The notes under the pieces: model-generated
Database searches by the model: none
Told to the model about the DNA's origin: nothing
Seen by the model: only the letters and a program-made list of their open reading frames with translations
Shown here: positions 24,470 to 33,123 of the stretch, in pieces
Layout of the letters: the number at the start of each line of letters is the position of its first letter
How positions within the stretch are numbered: position 1 is the stretch's first letter
Translations under genes and position numbers: made by a program
From: Streptomyces sp. TLI_235
Lineage (GTDB): Bacteria; Actinomycetota; Actinomycetes; Streptomycetales; Streptomycetaceae
Direction: 5' to 3'
Assembly (NCBI GenBank): GCA_002300355.1
Contig: NSGV01000002.1
Coordinates: 930,001 to 994,000, forward strand
DNA length: 64,000 nucleotides

Positions 24470-25452
24470 GTCCAGGCGAGCAGTTCCTCCACCGGGCGGG
24501 TGTTGACGATCCGCTCCGGGGCGAGCCCGGCGTCGGCGGCGCGGGCGCAGCCGTACTGCTGCCAGTCGAGCTGGCCGGGGGCGTGGGCGTCGCTGTCGAT
24601 CGTGAAGACGCAGCCGATGTCGACGGCCAGCCGCAGCAGCCGGGTCGGCGGGTCCCGGCGCTCGGGGCGGCAGTTGATCTCGACCGCGGTGCCGGACTCC
24701 GCGCAGGCCGTGAAGACCGCCTCCGCGTCGAACTGCGACTCCGGGCGGGTGCGGCCGCCGACCAGCCGGCCGGTGCAGTGGCCGAGGACGTCGACCAGCG
24801 GGTTGCGGACGGCGGCGAGCAGGCGGCGGGTCATCGGGGCGCGGTCCATCCGCAGCCTGGAGTGGACGGAGGCGACCACCAGGTCGAGCTCGGCGAGCAG
24901 GTCCTCGTCCTGGTCCAGGGAGCCGTCGTCGAGGATGTCGCACTCGATGCCGGTGAGCAGCCGGAACGGCGCCAGCTCCCGGTTGAGGCCGGCGACGACG
25001 TCCAGTTGCTCGCGCAGGCGCTCGGCGCTCAGGCCGCGGGCCACGGTGAGGCGCGGCGAGTGGTCGGTGAGCACCGCCCAGGCGTGGCCGAGGTCGCGGG
25101 CGGTGCGGGCCATGGTCTCGATCGGGCTGCCGCCGTCGGACCAGTCCGAGTGCAGGTGGCAGTCGCCCCGCAGGGCGGCCCGCAGCGCGTCGGCGCCCTC
25201 GGCGAGCGGCCCGGCGCGCTCCTCGAGTTCGGCGAGGTAGCCGGGGACGCGGCCGGCCGAGGCCTCGGCGATCACCTGGGCGGTCTTCGGCCCCACCCCG
25301 GGCAGCCGGGCGGCGCGTGCCGCGTCGACCGGGCCGGCGGGCAGGGTGCGGGCGGCCTCGGCGGCCGTGCGGAAGGCCTTCACCCGGTACGGGGAGGCGT
25401 CCTCGCGCTCCAGCAGGAAGGCGATGCGTTCCAAGGCCGCGACAGGCTCCAT
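24460..25452 (-). CDS. PHP domain protein with helix-hairpin-helix (PolX-like)
   Basis: A 330-residue protein. The N-terminal 80 residues resemble the PolX lyase/HhH region (AFLLEREDASPYRVKAFRTAA, then LPGVGPKTAQVIAEA). The PHP phosphoesterase domain follows with metal ligands DCHLHSDWSDGG, LTDHSPR, GIECDIL, ASVHSR, LGHC and DSDAHAP. It lacks the polymerase domain of full PolX, so a stand-alone phosphatase or nuclease is likely. The C-terminal codons are part of a 24-bp hairpin arm. Monocistronic. Confidence 0.87.
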   Translation of the reverse strand: MEPVAALERIAFLLEREDASPYRVKAFRTAAEAARTLPAGPVDAARAARLPGVGPKTAQVIAEASAGRVPGYLAELEERAGPLAEGADALRAALRGDCHLHSDWSDGGSPIETMARTARDLGHAWAVLTDHSPRLTVARGLSAERLREQLDVVAGLNRELAPFRLLTGIECDILDDGSLDQDEDLLAELDLVVASVHSRLRMDRAPMTRRLLAAVRNPLVDVLGHCTGRLVGGRTRPESQFDAEAVFTACAESGTAVEINCRPERRDPPTRLLRLAVDIGCVFTIDSDAHAPGQLDWQQYGCARAADAGLAPERIVNTRPVEELLAWTAA

Positions 25453-25628
25453 GGGGCCAGTGTCGCCGGAGGCGGGCCGGCCCGCGCGCGACCCCTTGTT
25501 GACATGTCGTCTAACTGGTTCACTGCTCCCGTCGATGCCCCCGACCCTCGACCGGCCGCCGACCGACCGTTGACCGGCTGTCGGCCGAGGGCCGGCCGGC
25601 CCCGCCCCGACCCCACCGGAGCCGACCG

Positions 25629-26534
25629 ATGCCAGACACCGCCGCCCCGCACACCGAGGACCGCGAGCAGAACGCCGCCCGGCTGCTGCGCGCCTCCGCC
25701 CGCCACTCCCACGACCCGCTGACCGAGATCGACTGGGACGGGCCGATCGACCCCGACCACTTCGCCCTCCCCGCGCACCGCGTCACCCTCTACGGCACCC
25801 CGCTGTGGGACACCCTGACGCCGCGGCAACAGGCCCGCCTCAGCGTGCTCCAGCTCGCCTCGGCCACCGCAGCCGGCATCTGGTTCGAACTGGTGCTGAT
25901 GGAGGGCCTGGTCCGGCACGTGTACGAGGGCGACCTGACCACCCGGCACGCCCAGTACGCGCTGACCGAGATCGCCGACGAGTGCCGGCACTCCACCATG
26001 TTCGCCCGCTACATCGCGGCCACCGGCTACCCCTCCGCCCGGCCGACGGCCAAGGCGCACCGGCGCGGCAAGCTGCACTTCCTGCTGAACGACACCGCGA
26101 TCACCTTCGCCGGGGCGATCTTCGTGGAGGAGTTCACCGACGCCATGCAGCGAGAGATGGTCCGCGACGAGACGCTGCAGCCGCTGGCCCGGTCGGTGGC
26201 GCGCATCCACGTCATCGAGGAGGCCCGGCACATCGGCTACGCCAAGCCGGAGCTGGAGCGGATCTGGTCGCAGATGGGCCCGGCCCGTCGCGCGGTCTTC
26301 CGGCGCGGCCTGCTGGTGCTGGCCCGGCTCGCCGTCGCGGAGCTCGTCCACCCCCGGGTGTACGAGCTCTCCGGCCTGGACGTGACGGCTGCCAGGCGCG
26401 CCGCCGCCGCCAACCCGCACTGGCAGCGGGCCCGGGTCGAGTGGGCCCGCAAGGCCCTCGTCTTCTTCACCGACCTCGGCATCGTCGACCGCCGCACCGC
26501 CCCGCGCTGGCGCCGCGCCGGCCTTCTCGACTGA
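25629..26534 (+). CDS. AurF-type diiron oxygenase
   Basis: A 301-residue helical protein. Metal ligands are visible as ALTEIADECRHS (Glu118, His121) and VIEEARHIGYAK (Glu198, His201), with additional glutamates in MEGLVRH and IFVEEFTD. This pattern is that of AurF, the p-aminobenzoate N-oxygenase, and its many uncharacterised relatives (DUF3066-like). It would oxidise an amine or another substrate with O2. A TTGACA (25499-25504) lies 125 bases upstream. It is followed by a frameshifted MFS exporter gene on the same strand. Confidence 0.82.
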   Translation: MPDTAAPHTEDREQNAARLLRASARHSHDPLTEIDWDGPIDPDHFALPAHRVTLYGTPLWDTLTPRQQARLSVLQLASATAAGIWFELVLMEGLVRHVYEGDLTTRHAQYALTEIADECRHSTMFARYIAATGYPSARPTAKAHRRGKLHFLLNDTAITFAGAIFVEEFTDAMQREMVRDETLQPLARSVARIHVIEEARHIGYAKPELERIWSQMGPARRAVFRRGLLVLARLAVAELVHPRVYELSGLDVTAARRAAAANPHWQRARVEWARKALVFFTDLGIVDRRTAPRWRRAGLLD

Positions 26535-26698
26535 CCGGCCACGGCGACCCGCCCGGCCGCCGCGCACTTCTTCGCCGGTACCCGCCGCCGAGCAGCACGC
26601 GGCCGGAGCGGTCGCGCTGCGGAGCGCGCCGGGCACGGCGGGTCGCCGGGTGCCCGCGAGGGGTGCGGAGGGGGCGGGGTGCGGCGCAGGATCGAAGG

Positions 26699-28212
26699 AT
26701 GAGCGGCGATCAGGCGGCACAGGCGATTCGGATGGGCACCGCGCGGGCGCACTGGGTGCTTCTGGCGACGGTCCTCGGCTCCGGCATGGCGATGCTGGAC
26801 GGCACGGTGGTGAACGTGGCGCTGCCGCGGATCGGCGAAGATCTGAACGCCTCACTGGCCGCCCTGCAGTGGACGGTCAACGCCTACCTGCTGACGCTGG
26901 CGGCGCTGATCCTGCTGGGCGGTTCGCTGGGCGACCGGTACGGGCGGCGGCGCGTGTTCCTGATCGGGGTGGCCTGGTTCGCGGTGGCCTCGGCGTTCTG
27001 TGCGGCGGCGCCGAACATCGAGGTGCTGATCGCGGCGCGGGCGCTGCAGGGCGTCGGCGGGGCGCTGCTGACGCCCGGTTCACTGGCCATGCTGCAGGCG
27101 GTGTTCCACGCGGACGACCGCGGTGCGGCGGTGGGGGCCTGGTCGGGGCTGGGCGGTGTCGCGGCGGCGGTCGGGCCGTTCCTCGGGGGGTGGCTGGTCG
27201 ACGGGCCGGGCTGGCGGTGGATCTTCCTGCTCAATCTGCCGGTCGCGGTGGTGGTGATCGCGGTGTCGGCGCGCCATGTGCCGGAGACCCGGGACCCGGA
27301 CCGCTCGGGGCGGTTCGACGTGCTGGGCGCGGTGCTGGCGGCGCTGGCACTCGCCGGGGTGACGTACGCGCTGACCGAGACGAGCCGCCCGTTCGCGCCG
27401 GTGGCGGGGCTGCTGGGGGTGCTGTTCGGCGTGGCGTTCGTGCTGGCCGAGCGGCGGGCGGCGGAGCCGATGCTGCCCCTGGAGCTGTTCTCGTCGCGGC
27501 TGTTCACCTCGGTGAATCTGGTGACGCTCTGCGTGTACGGCGCGTTCAGCGGCATCTTCCTGCTGCTGACCGTGCAGCTGCAGGTGGTGTCCGGCTTCAC
27601 TCCGCTGGTGGCGGGGGTGGCCCTGGTGCCGATCACGGTGCTGATGCTGGCGTTCTCCAGCCGGGCGGGTCGGCTGGGGCGGGCGATCGGGCCGCGGCTG
27701 CCGCTCTTCCTCGGGCCGATGATCTGCGCGGCCGGGGTGCTGCTGATGCTGCGGATCGGCCCGGACGCCTCGTACTGGGCGGACGTGCTGCCCGCGGTGA
27801 CGGTGCTGGGCTGCGGGATGACACTGCTGGTGGCGCCGCTGACGGCGACCGTGCTCGCCGCGGTGGACGTGCGCCGGGCCGGTATCGCCAGCGGGGTGAA
27901 CAACGCGGCGGCCCGGGCGGCTGGCCTGCTGGCGGTGGCCGCACTGCCCGCGCTGGCCGGGCTCAGCGGGGACGCCTACCGGGTGCCGGCGGAGGTCGAC
28001 GACGCCTTCGGGACGGCGATGCTGATCTGCGCGGGCTGCTGGCGGCGGGCGGGCTGCTGGCGCTGGCGACGGTGCGCAGCGACGCGCTGGAGCCGGAGGA
28101 GCGGCAGATCGCCGAACCGAACTGCGGCTGGCGCTGCGACACCACGACGCCGCCGCTCGACCCGGGGCACCCGGTGGACCGCGCGCACCGGCCGGACCGC
28201 GCCGGTCCCTGA
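26699..28212 (+). pseudogene. DHA2-type MFS exporter interrupted by a one-base deletion
   Basis: The frame starts at ATG 26699 and gives a 14-helix DHA2 transporter (GSGMAMLDGTVVNVALP, then GSLGDRYGRRRVFL, ARALQGVGGALLTPG). Near 28034-28036 one base is missing in a glycine codon. The original frame then reads Arg/Trp/Cys-rich noise antisense to purB. The other frame instead continues LLAAGGLLALATVRSDALE and stops at TGA 28212. Adding one base restores about 504 residues, a normal length. Without the fix, only the last helix and tail are lost. It is a true lesion or a sequencing error. Confidence 0.75.
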
Positions 28213-28222
28213 GCCGGAGACA

Positions 28223-28274
28223 CCGGAGGGCGTCCGGCGGCCGGTGCTCGCACCGTCCGCCGGACGCCCTCCGG
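28223..28274. terminator. Bidirectional terminator between exporter and purB
   Basis: Perfect 18-base arms (28223-28240, 28257-28274) with a 16-base loop, lying between the convergent exporter and purB. Confidence 0.85.
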
Positions 28275-28282
28275 ACCGGGGA

Positions 28283-29713
28283 CTACAGGATGTCGCCGGG
28301 GGCGTACTTTGCGGCCTCCGGGTAGGCGTCGGCGACGGCCTCGATCCGGCGGACCAGTTCGGCGACCTGGGCGCCGGCCGCGCCGGTGAAGGAGAGCCGG
28401 TCGGCGAGCAGCGCGTCCAGGGCGGCGCGGTCGAGCGGGATGCGCTCGTCCTCGGCGAGGCGGCCGAGCAGGGCGTTCTCGCGGGCGCCCTCACGCATGG
28501 CGAGCGCGGAGGCGACGGCGTGCTCCTTGATGACCTCGTGCGCGGTCTCCCGGCCGACGCCGGCCCGCACCGCGCCCATCAGCACCTTGGTGGTGGCGAG
28601 GAACGGCAGGTAGCGGTCGAGCTCGGCCTCGATGACGGCCGGGAAGGCGCCGAACTCGTCGAGGACGGTGAGGAAGGTCTCCAGCAGGCCGTCGAAGGCG
28701 AAGAAGGCGTCGGGCAGGGCGACCCGGCGGACGACGGAGCAGGAGACGTCGCCCTCGTTCCACTGGTCGCCGCCGAGCTCGGCGGTCATCGAGGCGTAGC
28801 CGCGCAGGATGACGGCGAGGCCGTTGACGCGCTCGCAGGAGCGGGTGTTCATCTTGTGCGGCATCGCCGAGGAGCCGACCTGGCCGGCCTTGAAGCCCTC
28901 GGTGACCAGCTCGTGGCCGGCCATCAGGCGGATGGTCTTGGCGAGGCTGGACGGCGCGGCGGACAGCTGGACGAGCGCGGAGACGACCTCGAAGTCCAGC
29001 GAGCGCGGGTAGACCTGGCCGACGCTGGTCAGCACGTGGTCGAAACCGAGGTGGCCGGCGACCCGGCGCTCCAGCTCGGCGAGCTTCTCGGCGTCTCCAC
29101 CGAGGAGGTCGAGCATGTCCTGGGCGGTGCCGACCGGGCCCTTGACGCCGCGCAGCGGGTAGCGGGCGATGAGCTCCTCGAGGCGGCGGAAGGCGACGAG
29201 CAGCTCGTCGGCGACGGTCGCGAAGCGCTTGCCGAGGGTGGTGGCCTGGGCGGCGACGTTGTGCGAGCGGCCGGCCATGACCAGCTCGCCGTACTGGGCG
29301 GAGAGTCGGGCGAGGCGGACGAGGACGGCGACCGTGCGGTCGCGGACGTGCTCCAGCGACTGGCGGATCTGCAGCTGCTCGACGTTCTCGGTGAGATCGC
29401 GCGAGGTCATGCCCTTGTGGATCTGCTCGTGCCCGGCGAGGTCGCTGAACTCCTCGATGCGGGCCTTGACGTCGTGCCGGGTGACCCGCTCGCGGGCGGC
29501 GATCGACTCGAGGTCGACCTGGTCGATCACGCGCTCGTAGTCGGCGACGGCGTCGACCGGGACCTCGATGCCGAGGTCTCGCTGGGCCTTCAGGACGGCG
29601 AGCCACAGGTGGCGCTCGAGGACCACCTTGTGCTCGGGGGACCAGAGCTGGGCCAGGGTCGCCGAGGCGTACCGGTTGGCCAGGACATTGGGGATCTGGG
29701 GCTTCGCGCTCAC
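28283..29713 (-). CDS. purB: Adenylosuccinate lyase
   Basis: A 476-residue enzyme of the fumarase/aspartase superfamily. The signature GSSAMPHKMNTR holds the flexible catalytic loop; GMTSRDLTENVEQLQIR and SHNVAAQATTLGKRF contain further active-site residues. It splits SAICAR and adenylosuccinate in purine synthesis, in the cytoplasm. GTG 29713 gives the MSAKPQIPNVLANRYAS start like homologues. A TTG three codons upstream is possible but neither has a clear ribosome site. It ends before a strong hairpin and is preceded by a MarR gene. Confidence 0.94.
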   Translation of the reverse strand: MSAKPQIPNVLANRYASATLAQLWSPEHKVVLERHLWLAVLKAQRDLGIEVPVDAVADYERVIDQVDLESIAARERVTRHDVKARIEEFSDLAGHEQIHKGMTSRDLTENVEQLQIRQSLEHVRDRTVAVLVRLARLSAQYGELVMAGRSHNVAAQATTLGKRFATVADELLVAFRRLEELIARYPLRGVKGPVGTAQDMLDLLGGDAEKLAELERRVAGHLGFDHVLTSVGQVYPRSLDFEVVSALVQLSAAPSSLAKTIRLMAGHELVTEGFKAGQVGSSAMPHKMNTRSCERVNGLAVILRGYASMTAELGGDQWNEGDVSCSVVRRVALPDAFFAFDGLLETFLTVLDEFGAFPAVIEAELDRYLPFLATTKVLMGAVRAGVGRETAHEVIKEHAVASALAMREGARENALLGRLAEDERIPLDRAALDALLADRLSFTGAAGAQVAELVRRIEAVADAYPEAAKYAPGDIL

Positions 29714-29809
29714 GCTGGGCAAGCCTAACAGCCGAGGTCGGCGCGGCCCGAGCCGCCCGCCGCCGCGTCCCGGTCCTCCCCGCCGTGTCTCGGCGTTCGG
29801 TGCCGCGTC

Positions 29810-30250
29810 TCAGCGTTCGGCGAGCAGCGGCAGCACCTGGCGGCACAGCTGCTGGAGGGCGCTGCGCTGCTCGGCGTCCAGGCTGCCGAAGGCCTCGTGG
29901 GTGCGGACCATGTCGGTGCGGATCCGGTCGAGGACGTCGCTGCCCTCGTCGGTGATGCCGACGATCTTGACACGGCGATCGCCGGCGGCGGCCTCGCGGT
30001 GGGCGAGGCCGAGCGCCTCCAGGCGGTCGACGATGCCGGTGACGTTGGAGGCGTCGCAGCCGAGCCGGCCGGCCAGCGCCCGCATCGGCACCGGCTCCCG
30101 AACCGCCTTGAGGGCCTTGGCCTGCGAGGAGCTGAGCCCGTGCCGGGCGGCTGCGGCGGCGAAGTCCTGGAAGTAGGCGGCGGCGACGGCCGCCACCGAC
30201 TCCATCAGGTCGGCGGTGGACGGTGCGCTGGTGGTCGCTGTCGTGGCCAT
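29810..30250 (-). CDS. MarR family transcriptional regulator
   Basis: A 146-residue winged-helix regulator. The DNA-binding region includes LSSSQAKALKAVREP, RLGCDASNVTGIVDRLEALGL and the wing GDRRVKIVGITDEG. A 17-base palindrome lies 22 bases upstream of its start, suggesting autoregulation. Neighbours are purB downstream and the DUF3037/HipA pair upstream, all on the minus strand, so the target is not obvious. No effector can be deduced. Confidence 0.88.
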   Translation of the reverse strand: MATTATTSAPSTADLMESVAAVAAAYFQDFAAAAARHGLSSSQAKALKAVREPVPMRALAGRLGCDASNVTGIVDRLEALGLAHREAAAGDRRVKIVGITDEGSDVLDRIRTDMVRTHEAFGSLDAEQRSALQQLCRQVLPLLAER

Positions 30251-30271
30251 GCGGCCAGCGTACGCCGGTAT

Positions 30272-30288
30272 TCTTCAGCGGCTCAAGA
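30272..30288. promoter_or_regulatory. Palindrome at the MarR promoter
   Basis: TCTTCAGCGGCTCAAGA is a 17-base palindrome with one mismatching pair. It overlaps a second perfect dyad CTCAA GAT TTGAG (30282-30294). It is probably the operator of the adjacent MarR gene. Confidence 0.65.
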
Positions 30289-30339
30289 TTTGAGGTCGGC
30301 AAGCACCGAGTGGCGCGCGGCACACCGGCCGCGCGGCCG

Positions 30340-30729
30340 TCAGAGCACCAACTGCTCGAAGAGGTGCCGCAGCTCGGCCTCCGGGTCGCCGGTGAGCCCG
30401 GTGTGCACCGGCCCGTGCTGCAGGACGGCGCTGCGCGGCGCGGTCAGCCAGCGGAACCGCTGTCCGGGGCTGTCGCCCGCCGCCGGGCCCGCCGCCTCAC
30501 CGCCGGCGCAGACCGCCTCCACCCCGTGCAGGGCGCGGCGGACGGCGGCGACGTCGGCCACCGGGTCGAGGGAGAGCAGCCGCCCCTGGTCGAGGTGGGT
30601 ACGGGCGCCGAGGTAGCCGGACTGCCGGCAGTAGAGCAGTACCCCGACGTTGATGAACTCGCCGCGCTCCACCCTGGGGACGGCGCGGATCACCGCGTAC
30701 TCGTAGTCGTCGCGCGTCGGCTCGGCCAT
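30340..30729 (-). CDS. DUF3037 family protein
   Basis: A 129-residue protein matching DUF3037, with YEYAVIRAVPRVERGEFINVGVLLYC at the N-terminus and a C-terminal HLFEQLVL helix. Its start ATG (30727-30729) shares base 30729 with the stop codon of the HipA-like kinase gene (TGATG), so translation is likely coupled. The function of DUF3037 is unknown. Its position beside a HipA-type kinase is recurrent in bacteria as far as I recall, and suggests a partner or regulator of the kinase. Confidence 0.82.
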   Translation of the reverse strand: MAEPTRDDYEYAVIRAVPRVERGEFINVGVLLYCRQSGYLGARTHLDQGRLLSLDPVADVAAVRRALHGVEAVCAGGEAAGPAAGDSPGQRFRWLTAPRSAVLQHGPVHTGLTGDPEAELRHLFEQLVL

Positions 30730-31484
30730 CAGCCGGCCACCTCCGGAAGCCAGTCGCGGGGGCCCGCCAGGCGGGCCGTCAGTCGGTCGCGGTACGCGGC
30801 GCGGACCGCCTCGGGCGAGTCGAAGCCCGGCTCGTCGGCCAGCCATACCTCGGGAATCGCGGCGATCGCGGCCTCCAGGGCGGCCGGGACGAGCGGGGCG
30901 AGTTCGGCGTCGGCGGCCTTGAGGTCGGGGGCGGCGCGCAGCAGCGCGTGATCGCCCGCGTCGTAGCGGCGGCCCGTCCAGCCTTCGGCGCCGGCCCAGT
31001 GGTGATGGAAGATCAGGGTGGCGCCGTGGTCGATCAGCCTCAGCCCGCCGGCGGCCATCAGCATGTTGGGGTTGCGCCACGAGCGGTCGACGTTGCCGAC
31101 GAAGGCATCGAACCAGAGCACCCTCCCGGCGAGGCCGGGGTCGACGTCGAAGCAGAGCGGGTCGAAGTTGAGGGCGCCGCTGACGAAGGCCATGCCGAGG
31201 TTGGCGCCGCCGCTGGCGCGCATCTGGTCCTGGATCTGGTGCTCGGGCTCGCTGCGGGCGAGCACCGGGTCGAGGTCGAGCAGCACCAGCTCCGGCACGG
31301 GCAGCCCGAGGCCGCGGCCGAGTTCGCCGGCCAGCACCTCGGCGATGAGCGCCTTGCGGCCCTGGGCGGCGCCGCACCACTTCAGGACGTACAGCCGGCG
31401 GTCGTCGGCCTCGACCAGGCCGGGCATCGATCCGCCTTCTCGCAGTGGCGTCACGTACCGGACCGCCGTCACCTCGGGGAGCAT
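30729..31484 (-). CDS. HipA-like serine/threonine kinase family protein
   Basis: A 251-residue protein related to the C-terminal catalytic part of HipA. An ATP-site lysine lies in LYVLKWCGAAQGRKALIAEVLAGELGR. The catalytic segment is WFDAFVGNVDRSWRNPNML, with Asp and Asn residues corresponding to the HipA loop, followed by RLIDHGATLIF as the DFG-like metal site. The protein is shorter than HipA (about 440 residues) and lacks its N-terminal domain. It is translationally coupled to DUF3037. No HipB-like HTH partner is present, so a classical toxin-antitoxin role is not shown. Confidence 0.8.
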   Translation of the reverse strand: MLPEVTAVRYVTPLREGGSMPGLVEADDRRLYVLKWCGAAQGRKALIAEVLAGELGRGLGLPVPELVLLDLDPVLARSEPEHQIQDQMRASGGANLGMAFVSGALNFDPLCFDVDPGLAGRVLWFDAFVGNVDRSWRNPNMLMAAGGLRLIDHGATLIFHHHWAGAEGWTGRRYDAGDHALLRAAPDLKAADAELAPLVPAALEAAIAAIPEVWLADEPGFDSPEAVRAAYRDRLTARLAGPRDWLPEVAG

Positions 31485-31611
31485 CCGGCCAGCCTATCGG
31501 CGCCCGGCTACTCCCCGTGCCGTGCTGCGGTGGCAGGGCCCGTTCGTCCGTGCGAGTTTGGGGGAAAACGATGTCCCGGCCCGGCATGGACGAGCACGTG
31601 AGGGATGGACG

Positions 31612-32979
31612 ATGGAGCGACCCAGAATCTGCATCGTGGGCGGCGGCTTCGCCGGCCTGGAGTGTGCTCGCCGCCTGGAGCGCCGGCTCGCGCCCGCGGA
31701 GGCCGAGATCTCGCTGGTCACTCCGTTCAGCTACCAGCTCTACCTGCCGCTGCTGCCCCACGTCGCGGCGGGGGTGCTCACTCCGCAGTCGGTGGCGGTG
31801 TCGCTGCGCCGGACGCTGCGCCGCACCCACATCGTGCCGGGCGGCGCGATCGGGGTCGACCCGCGGTCCAAGGTGATCGTGGTCCGCAAGATCACCGACG
31901 AGGTGGTGGCCGAGCGCTACGACTACCTGGTGCTGGCGCCCGGCAGCGTGACGCGCACCTTCGACATCCCGGGCCTGCGGGACTACGCGCGGGGGATGAA
32001 GACGCTCGCCGAGGCCGCGTACGTGCGCGACCACGTGATCGCCCAGCTGGACCTCGCCTCGACCACGCTGGACCAGCGCGAGCGGGAGTCGCGGCTGCAG
32101 TTCGTGGTGGTCGGCGGCGGCTACGCGGGCACCGAGACGGCGGCCTGCCTGCAGCGGCTCACCACGGCGGCGATCCGCCGCTATCCGCGGCTGGACCCGC
32201 GGCTGATCAAGTGGCACCTGATCGACATCGCGCCGAAGCTGATGCCCGAGCTCGGCGACAAGCTCGGCACCACGGCGCTGGAGATCCTCCGCGGGCGCGG
32301 CATCGAGGTCTCGCTGGGTGTGTCGGTGGCCGAGGTCGGCGCCGAGAACGTCAAGTTCACGGACGGTCGGCTGCTGCCCTCCCGCACCCTGATCTGGACG
32401 GCCGGCGTGGTCGCCAGCCCGCTGATCGGCACGCTGGACGCGGAGACCGTGCGCGGCCGGATCGCGGTGACCGCCGAGATGCGGGTGCCGCAGTTCGACG
32501 GGGTGTTCGCGCTCGGCGACGCCGCGGCGGTGCCGGACCTCGCGAAGGGCGACGGCGCGGTCTGCCCGCCGACCGCGCAGCACGCGGCCCGGCAGGGCAA
32601 GGCCGTCGCCGACAACGTGGTCGCCGCGATGCACAACCAGCCACTGGAGCCCTACTACCACAAGGACCTCGGCCTGGTCGTCGACCTCGGCGGCAAGGAC
32701 GCCGTCTCCAAGCCGGCCGGTATCGAACTGCACGGCGTACCCGCCCAGTTGGTGGCCCGCGGGTACCACCTGATGGCGATGCGGACGAACGCAGGCAAGT
32801 TCCGGGTCGGCGCCAACTGGCTGCTGAACGCGACCGCCGGCGACGACTTCGTCCGCACCGGCTTCCTCGCCCGGCAGCCCGCCCGGCTGCAGGACTTCGA
32901 GTACACCGACGCGTATCTGACGAAGGAGCAGGTCCGGGAGCACGCCCAGTCGCTGCTCGCGAAGGGCTCCGCCACCTGA
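31612..32979 (+). CDS. Type II NADH dehydrogenase-like FAD oxidoreductase
   Basis: A 455-residue flavoprotein. The FAD Rossmann GGGFAGLECARRLE is near the start, and the second one GGGYAGTETAACLQR at about residue 165 binds NAD(P)H. ALGDAAAVP near residue 300 closes the FAD site. The amphipathic C-terminus (about 395-455) fits membrane attachment. It would transfer electrons from NADH to quinone without pumping protons. ATG 31612 has GAGGGATGG upstream. It is divergent from the HipA-like gene and followed by a strong hairpin. Confidence 0.88.
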   Translation: MERPRICIVGGGFAGLECARRLERRLAPAEAEISLVTPFSYQLYLPLLPHVAAGVLTPQSVAVSLRRTLRRTHIVPGGAIGVDPRSKVIVVRKITDEVVAERYDYLVLAPGSVTRTFDIPGLRDYARGMKTLAEAAYVRDHVIAQLDLASTTLDQRERESRLQFVVVGGGYAGTETAACLQRLTTAAIRRYPRLDPRLIKWHLIDIAPKLMPELGDKLGTTALEILRGRGIEVSLGVSVAEVGAENVKFTDGRLLPSRTLIWTAGVVASPLIGTLDAETVRGRIAVTAEMRVPQFDGVFALGDAAAVPDLAKGDGAVCPPTAQHAARQGKAVADNVVAAMHNQPLEPYYHKDLGLVVDLGGKDAVSKPAGIELHGVPAQLVARGYHLMAMRTNAGKFRVGANWLLNATAGDDFVRTGFLARQPARLQDFEYTDAYLTKEQVREHAQSLLAKGSAT

Positions 32980-33028
32980 CGGAGGGTCGACGTCACCTGT
33001 CGGGTGAATCCGGCAGCCGACCCGAACC

Positions 33029-33062
33029 CGGCGCTACCGCCCTGACCTGGGCGGTAGCGCCG
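33029..33062. terminator. Hairpin terminator after the NADH dehydrogenase gene
   Basis: Perfect 14-base arms (33029-33042 and 33049-33062) with a six-base loop. Confidence 0.75.
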
Positions 33063-33123
33063 ACACGCGTCTTCTTCGTGATTGTCGGACCACGGACGGT
33101 CACCGTCGCTACCGTCCGGCAAC

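Noticed and set aside
26699..29728. A long open frame from the exporter ATG through purB on the plus strand
   Set aside because: After 28035 the translation is Arg/Trp/Gly-rich and antisense to purB. The other frame gives the real transporter end, so the long frame results from a one-base shift in GC-rich DNA.
30729..31484. Classical HipBA toxin-antitoxin pair
   Set aside because: There is no HTH antitoxin gene upstream and the kinase lacks the HipA N-terminal domain, so only a HipA-like kinase module is called.
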